A stretch of 64,000 nucleotides of DNA from Microcyclospora pomicola. Taxonomy: Eukaryota > Ascomycota > Dothideomycetes > Capnodiales. A program made the translations under genes and the position numbers. Shown here piece after piece: positions 34,301 to 43,766 of the stretch. The notes beneath the pieces are model-generated. The model did no database searches, was not told the origin of the DNA, and saw only the letters and a program-made list of their open reading frames with translations. Numbering within the stretch: the first letter of the stretch is position 1; each line of letters opens with the position of its first letter. Where the stretch lies: assembly GCA_002786065.1 (NCBI GenBank), contig NHNY01000005.1, positions 496,001 through 560,000 of the forward strand, given 5' to 3'.

Positions 34301-34548
34301 TTAAGTATTGCCTGCTCTGCTGATGCGCTGTCCGCATCAAGGCTTTCGACATGTTGTGTAAGACCAGCTGTAAAGGTCAGAAGGTACAAGGCTTGCTGTT
34401 CTGAAGGCAAAGAGTGCAGCCGTGGCACATCTAGAGTGAAGGCAGATGGGGCATCGCCATTGAAGCTGGTCTTCGGGGATGCTGATGGTACTGCTGCTGC
34501 TGCCACTGCTGATACCGCCGGCTCCTGGCTGGGCTGAGGGTCGGACAT
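28396..34548 (-). CDS. LAA1: HEAT-repeat protein Laa1/HEATR5
   Basis: Very large cytosolic adaptor of clathrin/AP-1 trafficking between the trans-Golgi and endosomes. Single uninterrupted frame of 2050 residues; yeast Laa1 is of similar size (about 2000). The sequence is almost entirely alpha-helical HEAT-like repeats, with recurring patterns such as AAISALTSLMRDLGAAAG and AGCALALAKIHSQLGGMAAG. The N-terminal 40 residues are Ala/Ser/Pro-rich and disordered. The segment LHSLPSEQQALYLLTFTAGL near residue 45 and the repeat-rich middle match the HEATR5 family as I know it. No catalytic motif is expected. Hidden short introns cannot be excluded in so long a frame. Confidence 0.85.
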   Translation of the reverse strand: MSDPQPSQEPAVSAVAAAAVPSASPKTSFNGDAPSAFTLDVPRLHSLPSEQQALYLLTFTAGLTQHVESLDADSASAEQAILKKELLQIVNLSSPPPTRVIRNNLAKCFAGIFSKGNRKLLYESINDLVNIIGGGKEKDGKAKHAAVSCLGSLFEAAGDSAQSLSSLACMSLLKALKTASNDTGFRSSICLALGSVQVGIKALLDEDVARAIWKQARNAAGSDKSLLVQSSACWCLEQFIRHTPFFDNSNDFEKLQAALFKTMESPSATVRHAGASCLAAQLVKSHADSSTRDVVLHIRKPRKSRRAVKGEDLDEELDRASSPAPDKPATALSFSLNEILRTLSSQYSKPTTTNKGRAGLIVCYIKLLKALGESVVEANYGEIARHFFSDILGHPSLQYNRYRQLMTRRFVRIALERTVGKMLGETAQINACRFLLNNIIKDYPQTMKERPEPNKHTLVAAISALTSLMRDLGAAAGIVADLCREALLQVLQHPNFTVQVYASRAMRQFVFACPQQLLPTVTICMNSVNRELMLLAGPRQGPKRCIGYAHGLAAVLSTSSQHPLYGSVDVYARVLQQATTLLKSSGSSDLRISSCQLQVAWIMIGGLMSLGPNFVKIHLSQLMLLWKNALPRPVPNENMSQRNMIELSFLSHVRECALGSIKAFLTFNRRLLTSDISRRLSAMLENTVLFLQNLPAKKTSEDPNNRLSPALQLQDYGLMVQRRVFQCFSQLLTSSPVGSLEVTAHSALLPLAVASFCDADYSPPSSLSAAIASAAAASESIWEAGDNYGFGVTGLVQGLNIKDPLSRRAQRHWTSRENDETSVDQVILSPVGTGPEYDATSCYLPEPDSEDDVFPNAPGTESVNAAIAVFGLCLPLQEAKVQESALEQIMSSISASSLQKDPARKAAITVNVALALVTACKVASGEIGSAKGNLHRDATEKSFQSLLHICIKDQDISVRVMAADAIGRLCSSSGTVFTAPEVQYLTETIVNNREPHVRAGCALALAKIHSQLGGMAAGFHMKTIVGILMSLAADTHPQVHFWALDSLAEVAESAGLNFSAHVTSTIGMLGQLYVSDGHNVETPTLASSNMLMELPVPSAVARGVDSAINVLGPDLQHMARPRDMILNLVRLFSQESDMLTALESLRCQEHLSMYAPEHIAQAEYVQRLQTDLESANDEISTTALYGLATLMRRNAIEIVKIARPGLEERLWEYLNKRCDQPSIRNIFTNWLHQTGTSDPGEWIQRCNDILTKTAAKSEQPKPVVAKETPGPDLQDEEVAGFAVTAGASKEEDATVPTSTQELMRWQVRLFAMHCLHDLIAFISKEAALGDESPGEMVLQHKVADVVKIAFSASTAGVAALRVVGMRIIDQILKLFGRTADPDFPEAMLLEQYQAQISSALTPAFAADSSPDLAAAAVSVCATFIATGIVTDVDRMGRILKVLVSALDSFSRDTESASIGDLKALSSNAQVMVRMAVFSAWAELQMASTEQKYLLDVVKPHIARLLPLWLSSLREYARLRFEPEISASVGTTPSGDLDMVYAALNRQTLLNFYQDSWLSLVDAIASLIDEDSEFVFEMLDGKHAEPADNGNEQANGTVSTISQKDAATAINYREEPVAFFFVLFGLTFESLAVRTSEEDIVVRQRNLDILSALKKILRPSVSGNAVYQDVIFSETMDLLARMVLTETLGVQAVVVEIARNLCIVHPSSRHGAATAVNGDTLSDDIEQLFELTRIIVLVIANLIPGLSESPVAARLEGSDEAVSLVRIALQALVDVSDVFPAIIKTDLHATILHIFVTILGTGSCQASVISQALPIFRRFIASIANSDRSETPAQLRNALVRMQIVLNNAQKRETEASLPCEKNTLLAITILLSTVPKELQPTDPLIAQFAEELGTCLENPSTSRVAAGCVRTLLLAGVQTQALLRLSLTFLTTPNDLEGLSESRALTAQTLTLFAPKLSAARRPAAIALFMAVLLAQAQHEGRATHAETATRLLDLAALDNTTFRAVVGAMDPQRKAFLEMVLKARMGAQRNGSAFEAERGEPTIALKMDF

Positions 34549-34800
34549 TATCGTGTTCTTTCTTGGATATTCATTTCACTATAAGTGTTTCGCTCATCCA
34601 AGTTGGCTCTGGTGTTGATCTGCAACTGTCATGGAATTGAAGACGTGGACACAGTGATCCGCGCAAGTGTCCCGAAGCGGAAGGCAATAAATTACATGAA
34701 TGCATACATCATGTTATTAATGCGGCGAAAGCTTCACATACCATTTGTATCCACCACCCTTTGATTCTAGGAGTGCTATCTTGAAGGACACCGCATAGCC

Positions 34801-35694
34801 ATGACTTCAGGTAGAAATACCTTGGTATCAGCAGCGCGACCCTGGCTGCAGCAAGAGAACTATATATGCGCAAGGTGTATTCGCCGAAGCTTCGCGACCT
34901 CTCCCGCAGCTCCATCTGGGCACAATCGATGGTCAAAGATCAAGCACGACAAAGCGAAAGTCGATGCAGCAAAGCACAAGCAGCGTATCATCTTTGCTGG
35001 TGAACTCGCTCTTGCGTCCAAGACTGCTGGGCCGGATCCAAACTTCAATCCTCGTCTCGCAGATCTCATTACCAAGGCCAAAAGAGAAGGTTTTGCAAAG
35101 ACGTCGATAGAAGCGGCTATTGCGCGAGGACAGGGAAGAAGCTTGGACGGAAAGGCATTGGAGAGTGTCACTATAGAGGCAATGCTCCCAGGAAACGTGG
35201 GAGTCATTGTGGAGTGCGAAACAGATCAGAAGTTGAGGACGTTGCAAGAGGTGAGGTTGATCATCAATAAGACCGGAGGGAACGTGTCTCCTGTGAGCTT
35301 TTTGTTCGAGAAGAAAGGAAAGATCACACTGGAGAGCAAGGCCGATGTTGGAGTCGAAGAAGCACTGGAGGCGGCTGTCGAGGCTGGGGCTTTGGACGTA
35401 GACGAGGGCGAGGACGGAAGGTTGGTCGTAAGTACGGAAGTTGAAGATACCAAGAGTGTAGGAGAAGCCATGGCGAAAAGTCTTGGGGTTGAGATTGCCA
35501 CAAGTGGGATCGTGTGGGATCCAATACAAGATACCATGGTAGGGTTGAGCAACGAGAAGACCGTGGAAGAGCTCTGTACCTTTATAGATGCAGTTTCAGA
35601 GGATCCAGGCGTCCAGAGCGTGAGCATGAATGTGTCTCAAGGGGAACTCGATATCGAGGCCTGGAAGGAGCTTGAGATTCGATTGCATACGTAA
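34801..35694 (+). CDS. YebC/TACO1-family mitochondrial translation factor
   Basis: Single exon, 297 residues. The first 35 residues (basic, with an RSFATSPAAPSGHNRW cleavage-like region) look like a mitochondrial presequence. The mature part opens with the family signature GHNRWSKIKHDKAKVDAAK and continues with PNFNPRLADLITKAKREG, IEAAIARGQG and GGNVSPVSFLFEKKG. YebC/TACO1 proteins help mitochondrial ribosomes translate certain messages such as COX1. Divergent from LAA1, with 252 bp between the two start codons, suggesting a shared promoter. Confidence 0.92.
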   Translation: MTSGRNTLVSAARPWLQQENYICARCIRRSFATSPAAPSGHNRWSKIKHDKAKVDAAKHKQRIIFAGELALASKTAGPDPNFNPRLADLITKAKREGFAKTSIEAAIARGQGRSLDGKALESVTIEAMLPGNVGVIVECETDQKLRTLQEVRLIINKTGGNVSPVSFLFEKKGKITLESKADVGVEEALEAAVEAGALDVDEGEDGRLVVSTEVEDTKSVGEAMAKSLGVEIATSGIVWDPIQDTMVGLSNEKTVEELCTFIDAVSEDPGVQSVSMNVSQGELDIEAWKELEIRLHT

Positions 35695-36044
35695 ATCCTT
35701 GTACAATAAGCCGCGATGTCGATTATGGCGGTACTTTGTTTCCGCGAAGACGAAGTTCTGCACGGTCAAACGCGATCATCGTCAAGTCAAAGCTCCGCGA
35801 CACATAACAGAGCAGATCAGACATGCTTGATCGGTATTGCCCGCGGGGTGGTCTTGGGTTGTACATGTAAGGTAGTTGGACAGGAAGCTGTTTCATGTGA
35901 AGCGGGAGTTGAAGTGACGGAGCTCGCTCGATTCAGCCTCAACTGTACAGCTCGTGGTATACAGCCACGAAACCACAAGACCAGCGACAATCTCAACCTT
36001 GAACACGGCATCACCTTCCTCGAGCACATTCGACAGTCGCCAAC
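35695..36044. other. Intergenic, EMC7 promoter and leader
   Basis: Between the TACO1-like stop and the EMC7 start, same strand. No separate gene seen. Confidence 0.5.
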
Positions 36045-36803
36045 ATGTTGCTCTCCTCCGCATATGCGCTCCTCGTCAGTGCAACGATCGCAACTGCGGC
36101 CAAGCTCACCGTCACGATTCCATCTACACAGCTTGTACCCAATCCGAACACCCTCCCACCATCTACACATGCCATCCTGGTTGGGCCACCCGGCGTGCGC
36201 TACGACATTCCCATCCGCAGAGACAACACGTTCATCTTTCCCTCGATCGAGCAGGGAAGCTATCTGCTCACCGTGCACACACGCGACTACTTCTTCGCCC
36301 CACTCCGCGTAGATGTATCGCCCAGCTCGGACAGTACTCAGCAAGAACTGGTGGAAGCATGGCAGACATTCCGTGGCAATGAATGGAGTAATAAGGGGCC
36401 GTCTTACGGAAGTGGCCAGGGTCAACTGAGCATAGAGGTGAAGCCGACAGCGCAGAAGTCATTCTACCAGCAGCGCGGCGGATTCAACCTGCTGGGCTTC
36501 TTGAAAAGCCCGATGATCTTGATGGGTCTGGTCAGTGTGGTGTTCATCTTTGGACTGCCATACTTGATGGAGAACAGTAAGTCTTCGGACCATATTCCTG
36601 ATACGATAGCACCACCAGCAGATTGCACATATGCTAATCATGACACAGTGGACGACGAAACCAAGAAAGAGTTTGAGGAGATGCAAAAGAAGAGTCCCCT
36701 GACGGGATCCGGAGGTGCAGCGAATCAGCTTCAGAATTTCGACCTGGCGGGCTGGATGGCTGGCAAGACGCAGAACAGCAGCTCGAGTGGGAAGAAGAAG
36801 TGA
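36045..36803 (+). CDS. EMC7: ER membrane protein complex subunit 7
   Basis: Lumenal subunit of the EMC, which inserts tail-anchored and multi-pass membrane proteins. Exons 36045-36576 and 36649-36803, 228 residues. A signal peptide (about 1-19) is followed by the beta-sandwich domain (about 20-105, with THAILVGPPGVRYDIPIRRD and GSYLLTVHTRDYFFAPLRVD), then one TM segment (about 152-174) and a polar cytosolic tail. The intron (36577-36648, 72 nt) is a multiple of three and has no stop, so the unspliced frame is also open. Splicing gives LPYLMENMDDETKKEFEEMQ, the conserved EMC7 junction, and removes an unconserved Pro/His-containing segment. The donor is GTAAGT and the acceptor ACACAG, with GCTAATC upstream. 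Confidence 0.92.
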   Translation: MLLSSAYALLVSATIATAAKLTVTIPSTQLVPNPNTLPPSTHAILVGPPGVRYDIPIRRDNTFIFPSIEQGSYLLTVHTRDYFFAPLRVDVSPSSDSTQQELVEAWQTFRGNEWSNKGPSYGSGQGQLSIEVKPTAQKSFYQQRGGFNLLGFLKSPMILMGLVSVVFIFGLPYLMENSKSSDHIPDTIAPPADCTYANHDTVDDETKKEFEEMQKKSPLTGSGGAANQLQNFDLAGWMAGKTQNSSSSGKKK

Positions 36804-37512
36804 GGATCATATCATAGGGAATATGAATCTCCGTCATTGGCATCTCGTCAGCAGTCTGGAATGCTGTCTCTTGTCCTTGTGTCTCTCCCGCTCCCCTGTC
36901 GCTGCACGACTTTTGACGAGAGCAGTTCCTCACCACTGTCCATCATCCAAGACGTGATAGGCAAAAAGTGACCTGCAGAAGGAAGATCGCACAGTGTGTG
37001 CTCACACGACCACAGCCTTGATCTTGCTCTGTTTGAAAAGACTACGGAGAACGAAATTGGCTGTGTAGATCGCATTCGCGGCCAGTGATCATCACAATCT
37101 TCGCTACACACGAGTCTAGACCTGCCTCATGACACTAATCTACAACCAAAGTCTCCTGTCCCAGTCTGTCTTATGTCATCTTGATCAGAGTGATCCCAGG
37201 CAATGACGGGGATTGGGTCAATCACTGGGAGGGATCGAGGTCAAGGAGGGAATTATAGTGTGGTTGGGTGGTCCGGTCGTCGATGAGGCGCTTCGTGGTG
37301 CGGTACATGAGATGTAGGTAGAAGGAGATCGGGACGGCGAAGGCGTCGTGGTGAAGCTGATTGCTGGGCGACCAGTATGACGATGATGAGTGGTACGCAT
37401 TGTGTCTTTGTATACAAGGTATTGTCTGAAAGACGAACGCTTTTGCAGGGACTTGGTGCCCAATGCACAATCTTTATGCTACGCTATGCTTTTCACACGG
37501 TTCGATCATATT
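36804..37512. other. Intergenic, convergent EMC7 / SEY1 3' ends
   Basis: About 0.7 kb with no supported gene. Should hold both 3' UTRs. Confidence 0.55.
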
Positions 37513-40292
37513 TCATATCTCATCGACCTCGTCATCACCTGCCTTGGCCTTGGTCTTACCGTTTGGGCTCAGTGTGTCCAAACTACAGTAACAAAAGTCA
37601 GCCATGCACAGTCCATATGAGTAGAGATCAAGGAACATGTCGAGGACTAGAAACTCACCCAACAGCATTAGCACCTTTGGCACTCATGCCGATCGCTTGT
37701 CGTCCTGTCTCGGAGTTTTCAAGGAACTCGCGCAGCTTCTCCTTCAAGATCTCCAAGCCCTGTGAGGATGCGGCATTGGTCATGCGCAGCATCGGTCCCC
37801 AGAGGTTGAGGGTGTAAGTCACGTAGGCGCCGATGCCGAGGAGGATGAGCAGAATAAAGTAGACCGGATTCCGCAAGACTAATGGCATAACAAGTTAGCA
37901 GCGATCTCTGTGATGTGAAAATCATGGAATGCGCAAGGTCAGACTTACCGGTAACCAGTTCGTTCCATCCCAGCGCAAGCAACAAACCGTAGAAATATAA
38001 CGGTACCTGGGTGACACCACCAATGGCGCTACGTTTCGCTTCCACGTAGACACCATCAGCGGTCTTCTTGAATCTGGTCGTCAGATCTTGTGACTTGCTA
38101 TCACTTAGCACCGTGGTCTCCTCTTCTAGACTCTTGCCCTCCTCGTCATCTACGCCACCAATAGGGTTAAGGTCTTCTTCGTCTGCAGCTGTGACAGTGC
38201 TCGGTGGCTCACCAACCCAAGCATCAAGGGGCGGTGGCGCCATGCTGCGCGAGAGTCGAAACCGGGAAAGCAGCGGTATGAGCTCCAATGTGCTCTCTCT
38301 GGCGCGAGTGTACAGCCCTTCGATGTCATCAGATGGACGCCAGATGCGAGGAACACCCTCCTCATCGTAGCGAAATTTGTCCTCGAAGTTTTCGCGGAGC
38401 TTCAGGAGGAGATTTCCTTCCATCACTTCCTCATCGATCTTGTCGCGTAGAGCACCCCAAGACTTCCGACGGAGTCGCCAGAGTCCGACTTCAACTTCAT
38501 CGGGGCTGGCATCAAAGCTGCGAGCACGGTCGGTGAAGCGGATCTCAGCATGGCCTACGGTGTCGGTGAAAAGATTCCATAAACGATCCCAGAGCTCCTT
38601 TTCTGATTTTGGCTTTTCTCCGTCAGCTGGTGCTCCGGAACCAGCACGACCAGAACCCAACTTGTTGAACTCTAGGCCGACGCTCTCTCCGAGCTTTGAT
38701 CGCACCCATCTTTCGCTACGAGTCGCTAATCTGCGCATCTCATCTTTGCGTAGTCGACCGCTCACCTCGTCAAGGTCATTGTTGAACAAATTGAGCTGCG
38801 ATTTATAGTCGCTCCAGGGTGTTCCAGCAATGATACTAGCTTGCGCCTCGGTCTCAAATGTCTTGAGTGCCCGCGCCTTTTCTGTTTGCACGATGGAGTG
38901 GAAATCATAGTTTGCGCTCTTCTTCTGGCCAGCTTTGACCGCCGCTGTCACCGCTTCACTGAAGTCGTGCACTCCACTCTTCTGGGCAGCAGTGAGCTGG
39001 CCTTGGAACAGTGTCTTGAGTCGGCCGTCAACCTTGCCCTCCAACTCAGCTTGCTTGCGCTTGTAAACGCCTTTGTGATATCGGCTTGCTTCCTCTTCGA
39101 AGCTGCTGAGCAGGAATTTCCTAGCAGAAGACATCTTCTGGCCTAGGCTCACCATGATCCTCGGCTTACCTGCGCTTGTGGCTTCGGCCTGCAGCTGTTC
39201 GAGCGGAGCAATAACTTCGTCAAAGGGCACGAGCACTTCCTTCATGATCTCGTCGCAACGGAACTGCGCAAGCAGTTCTTGCTGGGAAGGGAGATCTAAG
39301 TCCTTGTTGCTGTCGATCTGCTCCCAGACACCTTGTGCGTACATTGGGAAGCCATCTGCGGGGATTCGTCGATGATACTCTGGAAGCAAAAGAGGTTCTG
39401 AGGCCTCGTCGACCAAGCCGGCTCTCTTGGGGTCCTTGAAGCCCTCTCTGAATCGTGTCCCCAGCTTTGCAACTTCCTGCTCGAACTTCTCCGGCTGTAG
39501 TATCTTGTGAGGCAGTGCCACAAATGCGAAATCAAAGTAATCATCGATCTGGCTCTTCTCCAGTCCCGCTGGCTTAGACAGCGAAGACCATATCCGCTGG
39601 AGATCCTGCTTGAGCGTGTTCTTCAAATTCGCCAATGGGGTGGTGCCAAGATGATCTCGAATGACGAAGAACAGCAAGCTTCTCGGCACGCTCTTCTGGT
39701 CTTTGAGGAAAAGCTGCAAGTTGACCTCGAACACGGTCTTTAGCAAGCCCATATTCGCGCCTTGGTACAATCCAACCTGATGCTCCCAAATGTTTACGAT
39801 CAGCACCTCGCTCGTTGCAAGCGCAAAGAGCGCGCTTTTCCGCTCAAAGTCCTGGTCTTCGCCTCGCTCCCTTCCATCCGTGCCCTCCACATCCATGACC
39901 AGGATATTCTCGGCCATTGCTTTCTCGCCCTGCGCTCCTTCTTTCTTGTTCTTGCTCATCCATATGCCTTTGGTGGTCTGTCGTCTCTCCTGCTCGCTCA
40001 TCACTCCAAAGTGCGTTCCGAAGAGGTAGTTCAGAAGCGTGCTCTTTCCCGTGCTTTGACTACCGAACACCGAGATGAGATGGTAGTTGAATCCAGACCG
40101 GAGGACCCCTTCCACCTGCAGGTACTGCGGCAGCTGCGCATTGAAGGTCTTGTCGGAGTCAATGATCTGAATGCCATGCTCGAAGCTCGTGGCCGTCTCG
40201 CCGACGCTGGCGAGGTGCCCGTTCATAGTCATGACGGTGGGAGCAGTGGGATGTCGAGTCCCACCAGCTGGTCGAGAAACAGGAGAAGCCAT
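37513..40292 (-). CDS. SEY1: Sey1, dynamin-like GTPase for homotypic ER fusion
   Basis: Membrane-anchored GTPase of the RHD3/Sey1/atlastin group that fuses ER tubules. Exons 40292-37949, 37878-37659 and 37582-37513, 877 residues. G1 is GSQSTGKS (about 77-84) and G3 lies in [15 protein letters not shown]. The middle is a long helical domain. Two C-terminal membrane segments are visible: [17 protein letters not shown] at the end of exon 1 and [21 protein letters not shown] in exon 2. The first intron (70 nt) splits them. Exon 2 would run to a stop just after AVG, but a second intron (37658-37583, 76 nt, GTGAGT...TGTAG) links to a 70-nt last exon ending ...GDDEVDEI, an acidic Sey1-like tail. The last intron is strongly suggested but less certain than the first. 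Confidence 0.92.
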
Positions 40293-41150
40293 TGCTGTGA
40301 CAGGTCCGTCGTGTGACGTCTAGACCGGTGCCAATTGACTCTAGCGCTCGTGAATGAATAACGGGATTAAGTCATGTGGTGGGCGGTCTCACAGCTTGCT
40401 ACAAGTGATGTCTGGCAGGCGAGAAGGGGATGGCGTTGGTGGCATTCCTACGACATCGGGCGAATCAGGCAACGCAGCTGGGAGGGGCGTAACACGAAAT
40501 CAAGGCCCATACCAAGCTTCTTCATTGCAATCCTGCCTAGCACATCTTCTGCTTACATCCAGCCCGAGGAAGTAATCATCATGGGTAGAGAGTTTTTGTA
40601 AAAGAGACAGATTCTACCGCGACAACGGCCGCATTCTGCATACCTATAGCTGAGGTGATGTAGGCTGATGCCATACCACAAAGAAAGCATTATTATCATT
40701 ACCGCATTCGCAAACCACCATTTCACCCTCTAATGACCTGCAGTAACTCTTCGTGATAAACACTACGACTTGATCGTGTAGTTCTGCCCCGTCGAAATTT
40801 TGAGATAAAAGCAATGCGATAAGAGATCGCTCAAAGCAGAAATTTGATGCTTGTAGGTCAAAGCATGAGCTCGATAGCATGGGCTGCGACTTGCCCAACT
40901 TGTGGAGACAGAGGTGCTAAAGGATGGAGGACAAGCGATCTGAAAAGATGCTTCACATCCAAGACTTGCAGTTGCGAGCCAAGCTAAGGTTTTCGATTAG
41001 ACAACAGCAGACATGAGAATTTGCGCGCAGCCAGTATAGATTCCGAGGGTCGACTGTGATGCCAATGCTGGTATTGCGGGCGAACATATTTGGAGCATAT
41101 GTGGTGGAGTTAAAGAAGATGACGAACGAACTCCGAATTCGCTTGGTCGT
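40293..41150. other. Intergenic, SEY1 promoter / Pumilio 3' region
   Basis: About 0.86 kb without a supported gene on either strand. Confidence 0.5.
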
Positions 41151-43376
41151 TCAACGCCATGGTGCGGTACCCCAAGTGTTACGAGGTCCACCCATGTTCA
41201 TGGGCCCGTAGCCAGCGCCGCCACGCTCGTTCGTGTAAGGAGCGCGGCCTTGGTCAGAACCGTAATTCTCGGCATGGCGATTGACACCGCGAGCCGATCC
41301 CATGCCACCAGGCGGACCTGGACGGGTAGTGACAGCAGGGTTGCAGCAGAGCATAGCGACACGCGAGCCGTACTTGGAACCGCGAAGGGACACCATATGC
41401 TTGCGGATCTGGGTAGCGACCAGCTCGCGACGCTGAGAGTCGGCGTTGGTCAGGATGTACTGGATGAGATAGTTACCAAACTGGTCGCCGGCAATGTCGA
41501 TCATGGGCATGCGAGGACGATCTGGACGGGCTTCGCAAACACGATCCAAGAAACGATCAAGAAAGTCGGTACCGCCCACTTTCAAGCACTTCTCCACGAC
41601 CTTCGAAGCAAATTGATCCAGACTGTACTCCGCAGCAAACCGTACCACATGGTCAACGGCGCGCGTGCGATCTGGAATGGCACCGTGTTCGCAGATGTGC
41701 TGAATGCACCAGTTCCCGAACTGACCGTGAGCAACGACGTCGATACTGGCCAGAACTTCGGTAATACAGGCCCGTTTATCTTCCTCCAAGCAGTTCTCAA
41801 AGATATTTTGAACAACAAGACTGCCAGTCTCCCCAAGCGCGACCTCATGCCACATGCCTCGGAGGGCTTCGTTGACATACTTCATGATCTGAGGTGGCGA
41901 ATCGCTCCAGCGGAGCTCGAACAGCTTCTGCCAGACATGGCACGCATAGCGATGAATGACAGTCTCGGGAATGCGACGTAGCAACTCATGAACCATGATG
42001 GCCTTGTACTCTTCTGGAACGCAGTCGAACGCCTTCTGAACGACATGGCAGCCAAACGCGTCCATACTGAGGTTGAGGGTGTTACCACGGATCGCTTGAG
42101 CGATCTGGATAATCTGCTCCGGTGTCCCATGCTCAAAGCACCGCTGCACCAAGAAGTTTCCGAAGCGGTTCACCATCAGGGGGTAGGCCTGGTCGATGAT
42201 GGCTTGCACAATTTCGAATTTCTGCTCTGCGGTACCGACTTTGAGCTTCTGTTGAAGAAAAATGGACGCCTGCTGATCGTTGTTGCAGACGATCTTGTCG
42301 ACAATGTATTTCCAATTGCAACTCATGTTGCGATCAAGTAGACGCCGATAGTTAAGCGGCTCTGCAGTGCTCATGTAAGAGGTTGATTGTGCCTGCTCCG
42401 ACGTGGACCATGGCTGCTGGGTCAGGCTACTGGGGTAGTCACTAAGGGTAGGAGAAATCCGTGAGAACCCCAAGTGTGGCGGGCGGAATGTGTTGGCGGA
42501 AGACCCGTGCGAGAGCTGGCCGCTACCCAAGGGCGTCATTGGTGGCGTGTAGCCCGCATGATACCCGGCAGAGGAGGAAGGGCGTGATGGCTCCGGTTGG
42601 AGAAGAAGATTCTGGTAGTCAAAAGGGTTGTTTGCTCGAGTCTCTGCTGAACGCATGGCCATGTTGCCGTTCCCGACTGCAGACCCTGCCATATTGAAGG
42701 CAAGGTGTTGAGCAGCAGGAAAGGGAGACCCGATGGCCTCCTCGACGGTGTGCCTGGCAATACGTGATTGCGTCAAGTCCATCTCAGCCTGTGCCATACG
42801 CTCGTCGCGCTCACGAACGAGCTGCAAGTCCATCTCAGCCATACGTTCTTGTGCGAGCTCGAGCTCCTTCTTCAGACGGAGGACTTCGGCGGTTTCAGCG
42901 TTGCCATCTGAGCTGGCCAGGCTAGCGGTCGCAGGAGTGGTGTGCGAGGGGTCTGAGCTGGACGAGGAGCTGTCCTTATCATGCTCGACTTCAGCGGCGT
43001 TCTTACGACGGTGCAAAACAGCCTGATGCTCCACCAACTTGGCAAGCAGATCTTCCACAGGGTCGCTGGCGGGGACGGCCTGAACATTCTTGACATCCTG
43101 CAACATGTCAGCTTTCGGTTTACGTATGGACCAACGCTTGCAACACACTTGCGAAGTATTGCGAGCAATCGGAGGTAAGTTGGCACGCTTCGAGGTGGTG
43201 AGTGGGACCGTCGTCGTGCTTGTGGCGCGCTTCAGCTTCGGCTGCAGTCCATCGTAAGCTTTGCCGGACGGACCACAATCTCGATCAGCACCTACCTGAT
43301 TGATGTCGTCTGTCTTATCCTCGAAGATGCTGAAGGCTGATGGAAACATCTTGGAGGGCGGTCGAGTATTGTCCAT
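41151..43376 (-). CDS. Pumilio/PUF-family RNA-binding protein
   Basis: Binds 3' UTR elements of target mRNAs and controls their stability or translation. The frame of 741 codons probably contains one intron, 43148-43098 (51 nt, donor GTGTGT, branch GCTGAC, acceptor TTGCAG). Its removal deletes a Cys/Trp-rich, unconserved 17-residue segment after Gln76 and leaves about 724 residues. The N-terminal half is disordered, with a coiled coil (about 160-205 before splicing) rich in Glu/Arg. The PUM homology domain spans about 345-690, with repeats such as YPLMVNRFGNFLVQRCFEHG, MDAFGCHVVQKAFD and DQFGNYLIQYIL. RNA-contacting triplets of the NxxxQ and SxxxE kind are present. The C-terminal tail is Gly/Arg/Asn-rich (RGG-like). 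Confidence 0.88.
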   Translation of the reverse strand: MDNTRPPSKMFPSAFSIFEDKTDDINQVGADRDCGPSGKAYDGLQPKLKRATSTTTVPLTTSKRANLPPIARNTSQVCCKRWSIRKPKADMLQDVKNVQAVPASDPVEDLLAKLVEHQAVLHRRKNAAEVEHDKDSSSSSSDPSHTTPATASLASSDGNAETAEVLRLKKELELAQERMAEMDLQLVRERDERMAQAEMDLTQSRIARHTVEEAIGSPFPAAQHLAFNMAGSAVGNGNMAMRSAETRANNPFDYQNLLLQPEPSRPSSSAGYHAGYTPPMTPLGSGQLSHGSSANTFRPPHLGFSRISPTLSDYPSSLTQQPWSTSEQAQSTSYMSTAEPLNYRRLLDRNMSCNWKYIVDKIVCNNDQQASIFLQQKLKVGTAEQKFEIVQAIIDQAYPLMVNRFGNFLVQRCFEHGTPEQIIQIAQAIRGNTLNLSMDAFGCHVVQKAFDCVPEEYKAIMVHELLRRIPETVIHRYACHVWQKLFELRWSDSPPQIMKYVNEALRGMWHEVALGETGSLVVQNIFENCLEEDKRACITEVLASIDVVAHGQFGNWCIQHICEHGAIPDRTRAVDHVVRFAAEYSLDQFASKVVEKCLKVGGTDFLDRFLDRVCEARPDRPRMPMIDIAGDQFGNYLIQYILTNADSQRRELVATQIRKHMVSLRGSKYGSRVAMLCCNPAVTTRPGPPGGMGSARGVNRHAENYGSDQGRAPYTNERGGAGYGPMNMGGPRNTWGTAPWR

Positions 43377-43766
43377 GATGTCTCAGATGAAGTTGGTCCG
43401 AGGCTATGTTTGGTCGGTGAAGTATCGTGCAGATCGTGGTGGCGGGCAGCGAGGATGGCGTGGTCTGGCAGATAAGATACCAAAAGGTGGTGATTTGGAG
43501 ATGGCGAGGATATGCGCGACGGACCGTCGATGATGGTACACGCGATGATGTGGTGGTTGTTGGTGTGAAGGAAGAAGAAGCAGAAACGCAAGTACAAGAG
43601 GAAGATGCGTGGTGTTTGAAGGAGGAAGTGACCAGGAGCAGGGACGAGGCAGGACCACCTGGACGCGCTGGACAAACAACAAGCGGACTGGAACGCGCAC
43701 CGCTTTCATGTGAATGGGCAAAACCTGAGGCAAACATCATCTTGAATAGGGGATGTTCATATGATC
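43377..43766. other. Intergenic, Pumilio promoter
   Basis: Leader and promoter of the Pumilio gene plus the 3' end of the hydrolase gene. Purine-rich on +, so pyrimidine-rich on the Pumilio strand, as expected for a fungal leader. Confidence 0.5.

Noticed and set aside
43260-43298. Possible 37-nt intron near the Pumilio N-terminus (GTAGGT...CAAAG)
   Set aside because: Too short for a fungal spliceosomal intron and no good branch site.
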